A stretch of DNA of 64,000 nt from positions 30,976-94,975 of the forward strand of contig JANQBS010000156.1 of the NCBI GenBank assembly GCA_033085395.1, read 5' to 3'. Source of the stretch: Xanthoparmelia taractica. Lineage: Eukaryota; Ascomycota; Lecanoromycetes; Lecanorales; Parmeliaceae. Within the stretch, counting starts at the first letter, position 1. Every line of letters begins with the position of its first letter. A program made the position numbers and the translations under genes. A model generated the notes under the pieces. It searched no databases. It was not told the DNA's origin and worked only from the letters and a program-made list of their open reading frames with translations. Of this stretch, positions 33,127-45,600 are shown one piece after another.

Positions 33127-35716
33127 TGAAGTGGCTTTGGTGAGAAAACGAAGTTATGAGGAAGGATGGCACACATTGCTAGGTACTAGCGAAAAGCTGC
33201 GTACGAATCACAATGGTGGATCATCCTTCCTACGAGCCTGTGAGTTTTGTAATATTTGATATGGGCTCCATCGACTCGTCGTCATGGGTGCCATGCCGAA
33301 CCAGTACGGCGGGCGCCATTCAGGCCCATAACACGACCGCTTTGGCCGATCTCCCCCAAAGGCTCAGGTCGTGTTCGCCAGAATATGGCATCCCGGGTTC
33401 AAGAATGGTCGATGAGCGTCTGCTCCTTTGTATCTCTGTTCAAATCACTTCCCGAGCAAAGGCAACTCTACAGATCGGCTCGTTTAAGGCAAAGCATCTA
33501 CTATCGACCAAGCCGGCCTGCTCAACAAGATGATGTGCCTCTGCCATCTCAACAGGGGCGCTGCGGCTACCGCCTGATATTGACTGGAATTTGCCGAGGC
33601 CATGTTCTTACGTAGCTTCAATAAGCTGAGCTATGTATCATCTGTAAGCCACTTCGTATTCGACTTTGTGGTACTTGCTTCTTCTGCTCCTGCTTTCTTT
33701 CAAGCATGCTTTTGACTCATACCACTCCTCGCCGCCGATCGCATTCAAATGAAAGGTTGGATTTCATGCTGAGTTCGTATGTAGCGGTCAAATGATGAGG
33801 TAGCGGCGATGTGTTATAGAGATGCTATGCGAATGTTGATGGATCGTATCTTGTTCACCCACTTTTCTTTCCAAAAGCAGTTGCCCGCGTCGCTGACTAT
33901 GGAGAAGCATTTGTGGGGCTGTCATGCAAGTGGGGACGCGAGAATGGTAGATATACAGATAATGTTCTTCGCTTTCTAAGAGACTGTTTTGGATTACAAA
34001 GCATAAGTCAGAGCTCGGCTTGTCGTCGAGTGCTCCTCATCAATGCAACTGTATAAGCTACTCGGGACGAAAGATATTTATGACAACCTGGCTGGCAGCT
34101 ATAAAATACTTGAATGAGTCCTGTATGCTACCATGCTAGATTTCAACTCAGCCACTATCCTGGCATGTCCGGCCACCATGTCATGTCCATCCCCGCCTTC
34201 TTCGCAACCACTAGCAGCTGCCAATGTTGATATTTATCCTTCACAGAAGTAGGAAGGAAAGTCGTTGTTCTAGCAGTCTAGTCGCGAAACAGGGCAAATG
34301 GTTCGGAGCTCTACCCTTTTGAGAGATCAAAGCTGTGCGCTTCGTTGCTTTCTTTCTCCATCATACTCCGTCATGCCCTCAATACTTTTTGAATCCAATC
34401 CTATGCCAAGCAGCGCGCGGAACGAAGTAGGGAGATGCACAATCACTCGGAGCATGTGGCACGTAATTGCGATGTAGGAGATCGGCTCAGTGTCGACTGT
34501 GCTTGACATCGTGTTGTCTTCGTACGACATTTTGTGCATAACGTCCTTAGTCGGTCTTTCGAAGTCGGCGTCCCAGCTGCAACACTTAGCGGCCATCCGC
34601 TCATTCGTGTAGAAGTGCTGGAGAGGTTGGACACAGCGGGCGCGATGGGCAGGTTGGAATGCTGCGTGGGATCTGAAGAATCTTTGTAAGGAGTTGAGAT
34701 GTGTGGAGGGAGACGCTCGTAAAGAAGGATCTTCTACGGAACATCACGCGGGGGTGAAGGAGCGAATTCAGTTCGGGGTTGCCTCGTAAGGGACAAACTT
34801 GCATTCCACGGTCTTTTCTCCCTGATCCATTGGAGAGAACAATAGAACAGCAGCTTTTGGCACGCCTATCGTAGTCCACTATTTCATGACGAACCCGCGT
34901 AAGCGGTTGTTGAGAGCTCTTTCCTGCTCCGTCGTCTTTTAGCCAGGGTAATCATCAGGTGGCTCATTTGTAGGTCAACAGGATGGTGTTGGGATGCTGT
35001 GGGAAGAGTGGAAGCCCGGGAAGTACGTGGTCAGTTAGAGGGCGTTAAGAGCGTAGGCATGCTACCAGGAAGGCCAGACTCCTCACGGGCGCAAAGTACC
35101 ATCTACTAGGCCCTACTGACGAGGCAGTCACGCAATGACGGCATCAAAGAGTCGAGGAAGGGGTTATGATTTTATTGTCGCCTGGTTTCACGGTCTTGTC
35201 GCTTAGGCCAGTAATAAGTGTTTACAGAATGTCACATTACCCACGCAGCTCTCCACGCCAGCTGTACACGAGACTTGGAAGCCGCAAAGTTGATCCTAAG
35301 TCAACAGTGGAACATTAAAGTAGTCTCAGAGATACAACAGATGAGGCCACCTTGTCTAAGTGGACAGGCCTGGTGTGCATGAGAGATCGAAGACGGAAAA
35401 GGTAGGCTCATTAACCTAGGCGAAAGCTGCAGCGAGCGGAGGCAACAGACAAGATAGAAACACAAACAGCCATTTGTGTGTGCAGGACTGCTTGGCAAGA
35501 AGGTGAAACATGAAGACATCAACTCTGGAGACGTGCTGCGTATTTTATTCGGTGGACAAGTTGAGCAATCCTGAGGTTAGTCAAGGACCCCAACGAGAGC
35601 GACAGTGCGGCTTTATATAAAGCAGATGATTAACGTTACTTGTGATTCATCTGTCTTTGCTGATGGTATTGGTCTTTTCCATTCCCACAGCTCGTCATGG
35701 GCTGCTCCTGGATGTG
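33127..35716. other. Long region without a recognised gene
   Basis: About 2.6 kb of normal composition. A minus-strand frame at 34327-34596 has mixed protein-like composition, but no domain or splice context makes it a gene. No RNA gene or repeat seen. Confidence 0.45.
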
Positions 35717-36844
35717 TCAGGGCGTCGTCCCAGTGCTCCAACCTACCTTCATAAGAGTTTCACACTTTTCATTCATAGAGTTCCTCACAAGCTCCTCATC
35801 AAGTACAACTTCACCCTTAGGATACAGCACAATGATAGTACTTCCTCCGTAGTAGAAGGCACCCAAGCACTGTCCTCTCTTAACGTTCGTACCGACCTCT
35901 ACACCCTTGTTATACTTGATTGTACCTACGAGCATAGCGTCAACCGCGATAATTGCAATGGGAGATCCAGTAGAAGTCCGCTTAAGAAGCATCACTGACC
36001 TCTTATTCTCACAGAAGACGTCCAGCGTCCCTGGCTCATTGATGGCCTGTGGATTGACGGTGTAGTAGGCGCCTGGAATGTCTCTGATGCTCTCCACTGT
36101 GCCCGAGACCGGTGCATGCCAGCGGTGATAATCTTGAGGTGCTAGACGAGCGATGACGATGGATCCTCCATCAAACGACTTTGCTAGGTCTGGGTCCGTC
36201 AGTAGTCTTGAAACCGTGAAGCCTTCGCCTTTAATCCAGTACTCGGTGGCGAGATCAACAGTCGGGTAAGCGGTCAATCGGCAATCGGCAGGACTTGAAG
36301 TCATGAATTCGTCGTCTGGCTCAGCAATTGGTCTGGCTGACTCCTTGATCTCGCGGGCGAAGAAGTCGTTGAAGGTCGCGTACTTGGTGGGATCCGGCTC
36401 CACCAATTCCACGAGGGAGTCCTGTAGATCGAAGCTCTTGATGAATGGTTCAATGTGTGCTCTACTTTCAGGTGTGTCATACTCCCGTCCCATCTTCACA
36501 CTTTGGTCCTTGAGGATTTCCTGCGTTCTCTGCCAGTGTAGTGCCTTCTCTTGCTCCGAGCCATAGTAGAGAAGATGCATGCCCAAGCGGACGTAGAGGC
36601 TCATTGCTTCAAAACTCTTCTCTCCCGTCTGTCGATCAATTACGTAGTTGCCCAAGTGAAATCTTGACTCAAGATCATTCAGGGTTGAGGCAGGTAGGAT
36701 TTTGCTAAGCCACGAGTGTGCGGATTCATGATTCGCAGGGCGATGAAGATGGGCGATTGGTGCCTCAGGGTGATTTTCGGCTGCAGTGGTGAGGCTGTTA
36801 AGTGCCTTTGCACTGGCTTCGAAGTTAGCTTGGGTTTCGGACAT
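35717..36844 (-). CDS. Phosphatidylserine decarboxylase, soluble-type
   Basis: Pyruvoyl enzyme converting phosphatidylserine to phosphatidylethanolamine. 375 aa from ATG 36844 (MSETQANFEA). 'NDFFAREIKESARPI' matches the PSD N-terminal signature. 'RLAPQDYHRWHAPVSG' carries the conserved YHRWH-type His. 'VGTIKYNKGVEVGTNVKRGQ' leads to the self-cleavage motif 'YYGGSTIIVL', where the serine of GST (S335) would become the pyruvoyl group. The motif is GGST rather than the LGST of mitochondrial enzymes, as in a set of fungal paralogs. There is no mitochondrial presequence, membrane segment or C2 domain, unlike yeast Psd1/Psd2, so this is probably a cytosolic accessory paralog. Single exon. Its promoter runs into the AT-rich block about 200 bp away. 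Confidence 0.92.
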   Translation of the reverse strand: MSETQANFEASAKALNSLTTAAENHPEAPIAHLHRPANHESAHSWLSKILPASTLNDLESRFHLGNYVIDRQTGEKSFEAMSLYVRLGMHLLYYGSEQEKALHWQRTQEILKDQSVKMGREYDTPESRAHIEPFIKSFDLQDSLVELVEPDPTKYATFNDFFAREIKESARPIAEPDDEFMTSSPADCRLTAYPTVDLATEYWIKGEGFTVSRLLTDPDLAKSFDGGSIVIARLAPQDYHRWHAPVSGTVESIRDIPGAYYTVNPQAINEPGTLDVFCENKRSVMLLKRTSTGSPIAIIAVDAMLVGTIKYNKGVEVGTNVKRGQCLGAFYYGGSTIIVLYPKGEVVLDEELVRNSMNEKCETLMKVGWSTGTTP

Positions 36845-37004
36845 GATGGTTAGCAATTGAAGCTGTGATATTACTGTTGTTGTTTGGAGTGGAGAGTTAG
36901 GTAAAGACCTCGGCATGAACCCGACACTTCGTAGATCTCGTCCCCCGTATAAACCACGGTGATACAAAAAGCTTGACGTGCAAGCGATAAGAGGTAGAAG
37001 GGTT

Positions 37005-37038
37005 CACCCCCACTGCGGCCACACCCCCACTGCGGCCA
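37005..37038. repeat. 17-bp tandem duplication at AT-block edge
   Basis: CACCCCCACTGCGGCCA occurs twice in perfect tandem, directly upstream of the phosphatidylserine decarboxylase gene and about 20 bp before the AT-rich block starts. It could be a promoter motif or a replication slip. Confidence 0.85.
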
Positions 37039-37626
37039 CCCGTAGGGCTGAAATACAATAGTTTTTAATATACCTAGTTAATTACTCACCCCCGCTATTA
37101 AATTAAACTTAGTTTATTTATATAGTATTATTTATTATATCTTATTTTTTTTTCTAAATTCTCGCTAAAAGAATACTTTTAGCGAGTTTTAAAATTTAAA
37201 ATTTAATTTAATCTAAAAAGAGTTAATTAATAAATAAAAGATAAGTAAAATAAATAAGAAAGTCTATTATTACTATAGAATAATATAAGTAAATAAGAAT
37301 TAATACTAAAAAATATTATAATTAAAGATATAAATTAAATCTTAAATAAAAATATTTTATATACTTATTATTAATTAAAGATAATATTTATAAATCTCGT
37401 TATATATTATAAATATATTAGATAAATAAGATTTATAAAGTTATAAGAATAATAAAATCTTATAAAATTAAATTAAATATAAAATTAATAACTAATAAAG
37501 TATAAGAATAAACTAAGAATATTTATATATATATATAGAATAAAGATTTTTATAATTATATTATATATTTATAAAAGTAAGAATAAATATTAAATATAAT
37601 AATAATTAAATTAATTTATAATAAGA

Positions 37627-37733
37627 TATGAGAAGTTATAAGACTTATAGGGTCTAATAGGAGCATTTCGCGCATGGAGCGCGATACCCTCAAATTCTTT
37701 TAGCCTTATGACTTATCGGTAGCTATCTTGATA
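37627..37733. repeat. Left terminal direct repeat of the 690-bp element
   Basis: Contains the GC-rich core GCATTTCGCGCATGGAGCGC and the phrase CTCAAATTCTTTTAGCC. It is less RIP-mutated than its right partner. Confidence 0.7.
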
Positions 37734-38209
37734 ATTGTATCGCGCTAATTTCCTAGGGCTTAGCTAATTCTCGAGGGCTTTACTACGGGGATAATTCGCT
37801 AATTGCGAGGGTTCGAGGACTTTCGAAAACTTAGACTTTTTCCAGAAACTTGATTTTTAGATACTCTTCTTGGTTGGAATAATTCCGCTCCGATATTCCG
37901 CTTATCTCGAAAGATATATCCCGTATATATTCAGTTAGAATCTCTAAGGCGACCTCGCATATGGTGCGGTAATAGCGTATTGCGCTAATTTTAGAGACAC
38001 TTATAGTGACGTGATCCCGCACACCCTTATCATAGGGACGTGCAACTCGTTATATCTTATAGAAATCTCTAGATGCGGTGACGTATTACGTTAGTTTGTT
38101 AATTTCGATACGAGTTCGCTAATTAGAGATAATCTTCCTTAAATTAATTCTTTTATAGTCTAAGAATTCTCGAGTTTATAAGAACGTAATCTTAAAGGAG
38201 AGAAATAGT

Positions 38210-38316
38210 TATAAGAAGTTATAAGACTTATAGAGTCTAATAGAGGCATTTCGCGTATAAAGCGCGATACTTTTAAATTCTTTTAGTCTTATAACCTAGT
38301 AATAGCTATCTTAACA
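38210..38316. repeat. Right terminal direct repeat of the 690-bp element
   Basis: Same length as the left copy. The core reads GCATTTCGCGTATAAAGCGC, which differs from the left copy by transitions only. Confidence 0.7.
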
Positions 38317-40854
38317 TAAGATTTTAACTATTACTTATTAGCTTTAATAACATTTTTATTTAAATATAATTATAATTAATAATCTACGTCGCGGTGAAAT
38401 ACTCGCTCTTTTCTACTTTTAGATCAAGCGCGACCCCGTTAGATTTAGCGTAATCTCTTTAAGTAAGACGCTCGATATCGTCTCACGCGTCGCTTTCTTA
38501 AAGATATAAAGATCTACATTTCTCGCTATTTTCTTACATTTCTCTTTATCTTTTTTTATATCTCTCTACTATCTTCTCGCTTCTTCTCGTATTATAAGAA
38601 TCTACGTAATCTCTTAACTATCTAGCTAACTTCTATCGATTATCGTCGATCGTTATACTTTAATCTTTGCATAATATATTTTACTAATAATCTTTTTCTT
38701 TTAGATTACTTTATTATATCTCTTACTCTCGCTAGCTTTTAATTTATTTATTTTTATCTATAACTAAAGCTAGCGATAAAGACGAATCCTCTTATTCGCT
38801 ATCTCGTATCTTATCGCTCACGCTATAAGTTAGCTTCGCTCTTAACGCACGAAGATAATTTCTTTTTCGATTATATTAAAGCGTCTTATCGCTCGAATCT
38901 ATCGATTTAAATCTTTTAATCTCGATCTTTCTATATTAATTACTATTTTATTATCACTTAACTAATCTATAACTCTATAACGATATTAATAAATTTTTTT
39001 AGCTTACGACGAGTATTTTAGAGCGAAGCACCTATTTAACTCGAAGATAACTATTATACGATTAATAAAAGAAATATCTCTCTACACGCCTATCTAACTG
39101 CGTCGATAGAGATCGTTTCTTAATCGTGATTAAGTAATATAGTATTAGAGAGACTAAGTATAAAGTCGAGTAGCGACGGTGAGTTAAAATCAAGAAATAA
39201 AATCTACTCGCTTTGATCGATAGTGCTCTTTTTCTATCTATCTAACTGCGTTAACTAGGTTCTCGTATTCGCCTCGTTTTAATAACGTGGTCTTGAGACG
39301 ATAATCTCGCTTTTCGCTGTGAATCGAAGAGAATATAATATCTCTAATCTATTGTAGAAGTCTCAACGCGTAAGGTCTAGGCAACTATAGCTAACGTGAC
39401 TCGATAATTAAATATTTTCGAGGGGCGTAGTGAAGACTCGATCGATATAAGATATGAATTAAATATAAGGCAATAAGAATCGAGAGACTATATTAGCGCG
39501 TGTCGTAGAGTGTAAGATAGATAAATAAAGATCGAGTGATAATAATTAGAGATCGGCGATTAAGACTATTAAAGAGAAGTAGATAATAGATAGATGAGTG
39601 AGAGAGACGATATTAAAATAACGTCTTTAGCTATTATTAATTAAAGAGAGTGTAGTTACGATACTATCGCTATGAGTATAACTTAGAAGCGTATATAATT
39701 CTTACCTCGTCTTATTCTAAGCGTCTTAGATTTTTAACTTTAGACTTTATATAGAGCTTCTTTATCTATATTTAAGATATAATAATATTAATTAATTTAA
39801 ATTTTATTTAATTCTATTAATTTCTTATTAAAGTTAATTTAACTAATAAAAGATTATCGATAACGTCGATTAATAATATTTTTATTATCTGCGAAGAGAA
39901 ATATATTTCTACGACTTTTAGATTCAATAGCGAATAAGATAAATCACTTAACGACTACGATCTAATCGAAGTTCTTAAATTCACGAGCTCGTCGACGAAG
40001 AATTCTCTTAATCTATTATTCTATAAGTATATACTAAATCTTAAAGGCACGAAATTATACGCCAAAGATAATATTCGCCATCTTTACTTTTTTTTAGGTC
40101 TTCAATAATAGCTTTAGCTTTCTCAAATGAACTCGATCTCAGCGATAGCCGTAGTAGAGACGGTAAAGACGAAAGCTTTTTATTCTTTGAGAAACTAGTA
40201 CTCGATGTCGAAGAAGCACGAAAGTCGCAATAATTGAGCTTAAGACTAAGTGAAGATAAGAGTGCGAATATCGATAGTAGTAATAATATTCACTCTAGAA
40301 TCGAGGGCTCGGCTTCTAAGTAAGACGGGAGACACTACTCTCTTAATACTTTATAAACTTCTATAATAGACTTAAAAGCTAGATACGATCTTACAAATCC
40401 CCGCTAGTAGATTTAAGTATTAACAAATAGCGTCTATCTAAATATTTCATCCTTCGCGAGAAGATAGAAGATCTTATCTCTAATTCTCTTTCACTTTCTA
40501 TTATTCTTCTCTCGTTAAAATATAATATAGAAATTAATTTTAAAAATATCGAGTCTCGTTACTTCTATAAAGGGAAAGAGAAAGAAGATAAAGAAATTAG
40601 CTATAGTATAGACAACGTTATCCCATACTCTCTCCGATTGCCTATTGCGTCGCTAAGTTCTAAACTACGATCTTCGCTCAGAGAAGACGCCGTAGAATTA
40701 GCGACAGATCCGACTAGCTTCTTATGAATGTGAAGCTCAACGAGCTCTACGAATATTAAGCCTATAAGAGTTATAAACGCTATCGATATTCGAGGTTCCT
40801 TTAAGCGTATAGTAGATAATATAAGTTTAAACGAGAGCGAAGAAGATATATATA

Positions 40855-42668
40855 CGAGTCGGAAAGGTCTGGGATGGTCTGGGATATGGGGTGTCGATAC
40901 CATATCATAATATGATATAATATTGAGATTATATTATTTGATTTTTATGGGATAATCTGGGAGACGTGCTGATATCATGAAATAATCTAGGAAATTTCTA
41001 ATATATGCAGGGGTATTTCATGTTATATGCAGAAATATAAGAAATATACTATATATAGAAGAAGTTACTCTATATAGAATCATGCGAACGTATTCTAGCC
41101 ATTATTCTAGTTATTACTTTACTTTACTATCACGTTATTAAGTATTCTAGCCATTATTCTAGTTATCACTTCACTTCACTATCGCTATCACTATTATTCC
41201 ACTTTATCATCACGTTATTAAGCTAAGCTCACCATCGCATTTAACATCGTATTACAAAAGATCTTCGCAATCACCTAGGGCTTAATAAGTTATTTCTACT
41301 ACTATTAATGCATTTAATTTATTTAATTATTAGAAGAATTGCTAGCACGCTAACTACAATAGCAATCTACTATCTACCCTGCGATAGCAAATTCCCCCCT
41401 TCTCCCTTCGTATCATGAAAAGGATTTGCGATCGTCCTCCACAGTTGCACATTCTTAGCCATTAAAGTTACACGCTTCGCATGAAATTATCAACATCTTG
41501 ATGTTAGTAGTTAGGTGCAGAGAGCTAAACGAGCAAGAAGTCGCGTAGAGTCGCTTAATAATATTATTGATGGGATCGAAAAGACGATAGAAGTGTCGAA
41601 TAATAATTAATTTTAGTAATATAAAAGAGAAGATTAGTATTCTACTTATTATTCTAGTCATAACTTGAATTTCTAATCTTAATTAAGTATCTTTCACTTA
41701 TCTTAAGAGTCTATTAATTCTTAATTAGTGAAAAAGCTTAGAGTCTTAGATCTTATTAATAACACGTATAACTAAAAATATATTAGTCGTATCTAATGGA
41801 GCTATAGCTTATAAGCGATGTTTCTTATAGGCTAAGCGACTATATAATAATTAAAAAAGCTATTCGCCTTTAATCTTTCGAGTCTTAATAATAATTTCTT
41901 ATATAAAATATTAATAGAATAGCTGCGAATAAAACACACTAAACTTAGAGAAAGATCTTTATATATTACTTAAAGCTAAATAGACTAATTAAAAAATTTA
42001 GAATTACCAGACAAGGGAGATTTCTAATGTTAATTATATTAATAATAATAATAAAGTGCTCTCTAGATTAACTTAAATAAGAAATTAATTCTTTCTTATT
42101 AAAATTTTATTTATTAATTATTCTTTAATTAAGAGGAGAGAAGCGAACGCAAAGTAATAAAGAATTAATCTCTATAGATTAAAGACCTGCGAAAAGAGTA
42201 AGAAAGATAACTTAAAATCGTTCTATAAATAATTAGAGAAGAGATCGACTTAACGATCTTACGTAGATTACAATTCAAGAAAATAATGTATTGTAATTAT
42301 TATTCTAGTCATCACTTATTAGAATAGCTATATTTACTTAGCGAGATTAAATTAGAAGACAGTTTATCTTAATATTACTTATTAAGTGCCGGAGTTTAAT
42401 AATTACTTAAGCTAATTTCGCCCTAACTTATATATTAACCTAAAATTTTCTTATCTTATTCGCTAACTAATATAAGAAATAATCTATATCATAGAATACC
42501 CCTACATATACTAGAAATTTCTCAGACTATTCCATGATATTAGTAATTTCCTATCTTATATCTTTATAAGTGATCTAATATAACTTTCTCATGATATCCT
42601 TTCATAATATAATATAATACGATATAATATGAAATATCTCTTTAAATATACTAGACCTTTCCAGCCCG
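40855..42668. mobile_element. TA-flanked TIR DNA transposon, 1.8 kb, RIP-mutated
   Basis: Ends are inverted: CGAGTCGGAAAGGTCT on the left, and the complement of CGGGCTGGAAAGGTCT on the right, each next to TA. Imperfect inverted similarity extends about 180 bp inward (GATATCATG, GAAATTTCTA and AGGGGTATT occur in both arms). TA target sites and the length suit the Tc1/mariner superfamily (fungal Fot1/pogo elements are near 1.9 kb). I could not read a DDE transposase through the mutations, so the superfamily rests on termini only. Inside, 41091-41142 and 41143 onward are a tandem repeat of about 52 bp (TATTCTAGCCATTATTCTAG), and related ATTATTCTAG words recur near 41645 and 42300. Confidence 0.7.
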
Positions 42669-45600
42669 TAAGAATAAGTATCGTAGTCTATTTTACTATT
42701 TAATTATATTTCTAAGATAATTAAGATAAGTCTAGAGAGTTATATAATAAAGATAGACGAGATTTCGCGATTTAATAACACGAGTATATTAGAGTTTAAT
42801 TCAATATGTTCTTTAGTAATAAAAGATTATTCGAGTTAATTTAAATTATAAGGTTTGGATTTTAATACTTTGTTCTTTATTATCTAAGCCGTCTCGTATG
42901 CAAGATATAGTCTCGCTCTATCGCTTTATTTTGAAGTGTTATATTCGAATAGAATAGTAATATTAAAGATCGTAGCAAACGCTTCAAGTTGCCTAAGTCT
43001 CGTTATAGCTTTAATACTATATTTATTAGATAAATTATCTCTTATAAGCTTATCGACTATCGTATTAAATTCGTTATTAGAATTCTACGTTTAATTAGTA
43101 AAAAGAATAACGTAAGCACGAATAGAAGTTATCTCTTATAATAACGATCGAATAATATCTCTTAAATAAATGATTGAGTTAAATAGAGTTATGATACTTT
43201 CTCTTGCACTTTCGAATAAAGAAATACAAGTAAGTAATCGCGTATATAATGAAAGTTATTTCAAGGTGTAAGGGCGTGCTAGAATAGTCAAATAATAATA
43301 TAGGCGCTTATAGTCCGGGCTCTTATTAGTTACTTTCTCGTATTAAAGACGAGAGATACTACTTCACACTTCACGTTCTTTAAGATCGTTATCTTCGATA
43401 ATTATTCGATATCTTACGAGATTCTCTTAAATTATTATAAGTTAACTCGTTCTTTTATTTAGACTTAAGAATAATTCTATCGAGATACTTAATTTATATA
43501 TTCTAGAAAGTAGACATTATTTCATATAATAAGACTATTATAGAGTAAGCAATAAAGATAAATGCTAATATGTACTCGAACGAGTTCGGCAATCTATATC
43601 GTAAGATTTTTAAATAGGCGTAAATTTCGTGATGTTAAAGTCGAGCGAATATTAAATATTTAGTAGTTAACTTACTTAACGCTAGGCTTCTAGAAGAATA
43701 CTCGAACGCTAAGAGAAAGTTATAATACTTATAAAGTAACTAGTTAATAAAAAATTAGTAATCGCTTCTCGATATATAATCGAGCTATGTGTTCTTAAAG
43801 AATATATATTTATTTATAAAGAGTAATAAGTGACTATTATTAATAAGTTTCTAGATAAATTCTTTTATGTGAATTCTTCTCTTAGACGATAGTTAATTAT
43901 TATTTATTAATATTAACATATTTAACTTTCATTATAACTAGTTTAGTATATATTTTTTTAATCTCTATTATTAACTTAGTATACGATATTAATCTCGTAT
44001 TCGATTAAAGTAATATCTCTAAATTTATCTCGGGATTCTCTTTAGAGCGATCTTCTAAAGATAAAGATTAATCTTAATATTTATCTTAATTATATTTTTT
44101 AATATTCTCTTAAATATTTATCTTTGTAAATAATTTAAAAGAAGTTATCTTCGATAAAGATTTATTTCTAGCGTTGCTAATAAGAGTATAATGCTATTTA
44201 AACGAGATTAAGTTAGCGATATAAATTAATGTAGATTAATCTAAAGAATATTAGACACACACGCTCTCTACACGAATAACTTCTTCTTAATTCAAATCTT
44301 ATCTATATTGCAAATTATCTCTATAGAGTGCTCTTATATTTTCTTTAACTAAAATCGTTCGATCTTATCTAAAAGATCTTTTCGAGATATTATCGATAGG
44401 CTAAATAGTTTAAGTAATATATGAAATTGCTAAAGTAATAATAAGATAATAACGATAAACTTTAATATTCTATATTTATTTGCGATTGCTCGAATTAAAA
44501 GAAAAAGTTAGAGATTTTTTTCGCACTTATTGAATAAAAAACTACGATTATTATAAAGAAATCTAATCTTATAAATCTTTAGAGATAGAAAGCTCTAAAA
44601 TCGAGTTTAATATAAGTTATTATATGTGAGAAAACTTTTTAGAAAATCGACTAAAGATTAATTCTATATTAGAGATAATTTAGAGTCGTATTAAGATATA
44701 TTAGATTAAAAGACGAATTAAATAAGATAAAATCTCTTTAGCATATAATAAATCTAATTAGAAGCTTCAAAATCTTAGTTAATTTAAATAATCAGGTCGT
44801 TATTAGAGATTATCTTTTTAGTACTATTTACTTCGCATTTCATTAAACGACTTTTTTCTCGACTTACTTAAGTTATAATTACTATACGATTATCTAATTA
44901 TCTAGTTTGAAAATCTATATTAAACATAGTATTCACGAAAGTTAGTGAATTAATATATAGTAATACTAGCTAATGTGCTACTATATAATTAACGGTAAAC
45001 GAAGGTATCTTAACTTTTAATAATCTTGCGAGAATCTTCTAATTTGAAATTAAAGCTTAAATATCTCGAAGATCTAATTATTAGTATAGTTTAAGAATCT
45101 ATTGCTACGTTTTAATTCTTATCTTCGTATATAATTATAAAGCTAGCTATATTAATAATATTGAGTTCGAGAATAAATCGATCAAGTTCGGGCTCAATAA
45201 ATTATAGTCTCGTCGATAAGTCTAGAGTTTATATTTAATGCTTACTAGTACGTTTGTATCTCTACTTTATTTTAAAATAATAATTAAAATATAGAGAGAC
45301 TAATAGAGAAGTCTTAGAATAAAATTAAGAAGCGTTATAATTACCTAACTATATCTACATCTAAATCCTAATCTATTGAATATAAGTAAATAATTATAAG
45401 ATTCTAGTATTAGAAGAATTAATATCGATAGGATTATTAATTATCGTGGAATTAAGATATTCTAACGTGATATATATAGAGAAGCCTCGAAAGTTTAGTC
45501 GATTGAATAATAATCTTTAATTACTTTTACTAGATTATAGATCTAGATCACTCACAGACTATTATCTTCTCATATACGCTATATCTAGAGCTTTCAATAT

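Larger units (their letters stand above)
37627..38316. mobile_element. Small LTR-flanked element (TRIM-like)
   Basis: Two direct repeats of 107 bp (37627-37733 and 38210-38316) align without indels, starting TATGAGAAG/TATAAGAAG and ending TTGATA/TTAACA. Differences are mostly transitions. They enclose 476 bp whose GC content is higher than the surroundings. TAAGA flanks both sides (37622-37626 and 38317-38321), a possible 5-bp target duplication. There is no coding capacity, as in terminal-repeat retrotransposons in miniature. A minus-strand frame inside (37831-38022) has no known domain. A chance TAAGA match is not negligible in AT-rich DNA. Confidence 0.6.

Noticed and set aside
34327..34596. 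Minus-strand frame in the spacer before the phosphatidylserine decarboxylase gene
   Set aside because: Composition is mixed, but there is no ATG context, splice site or family match to support it.
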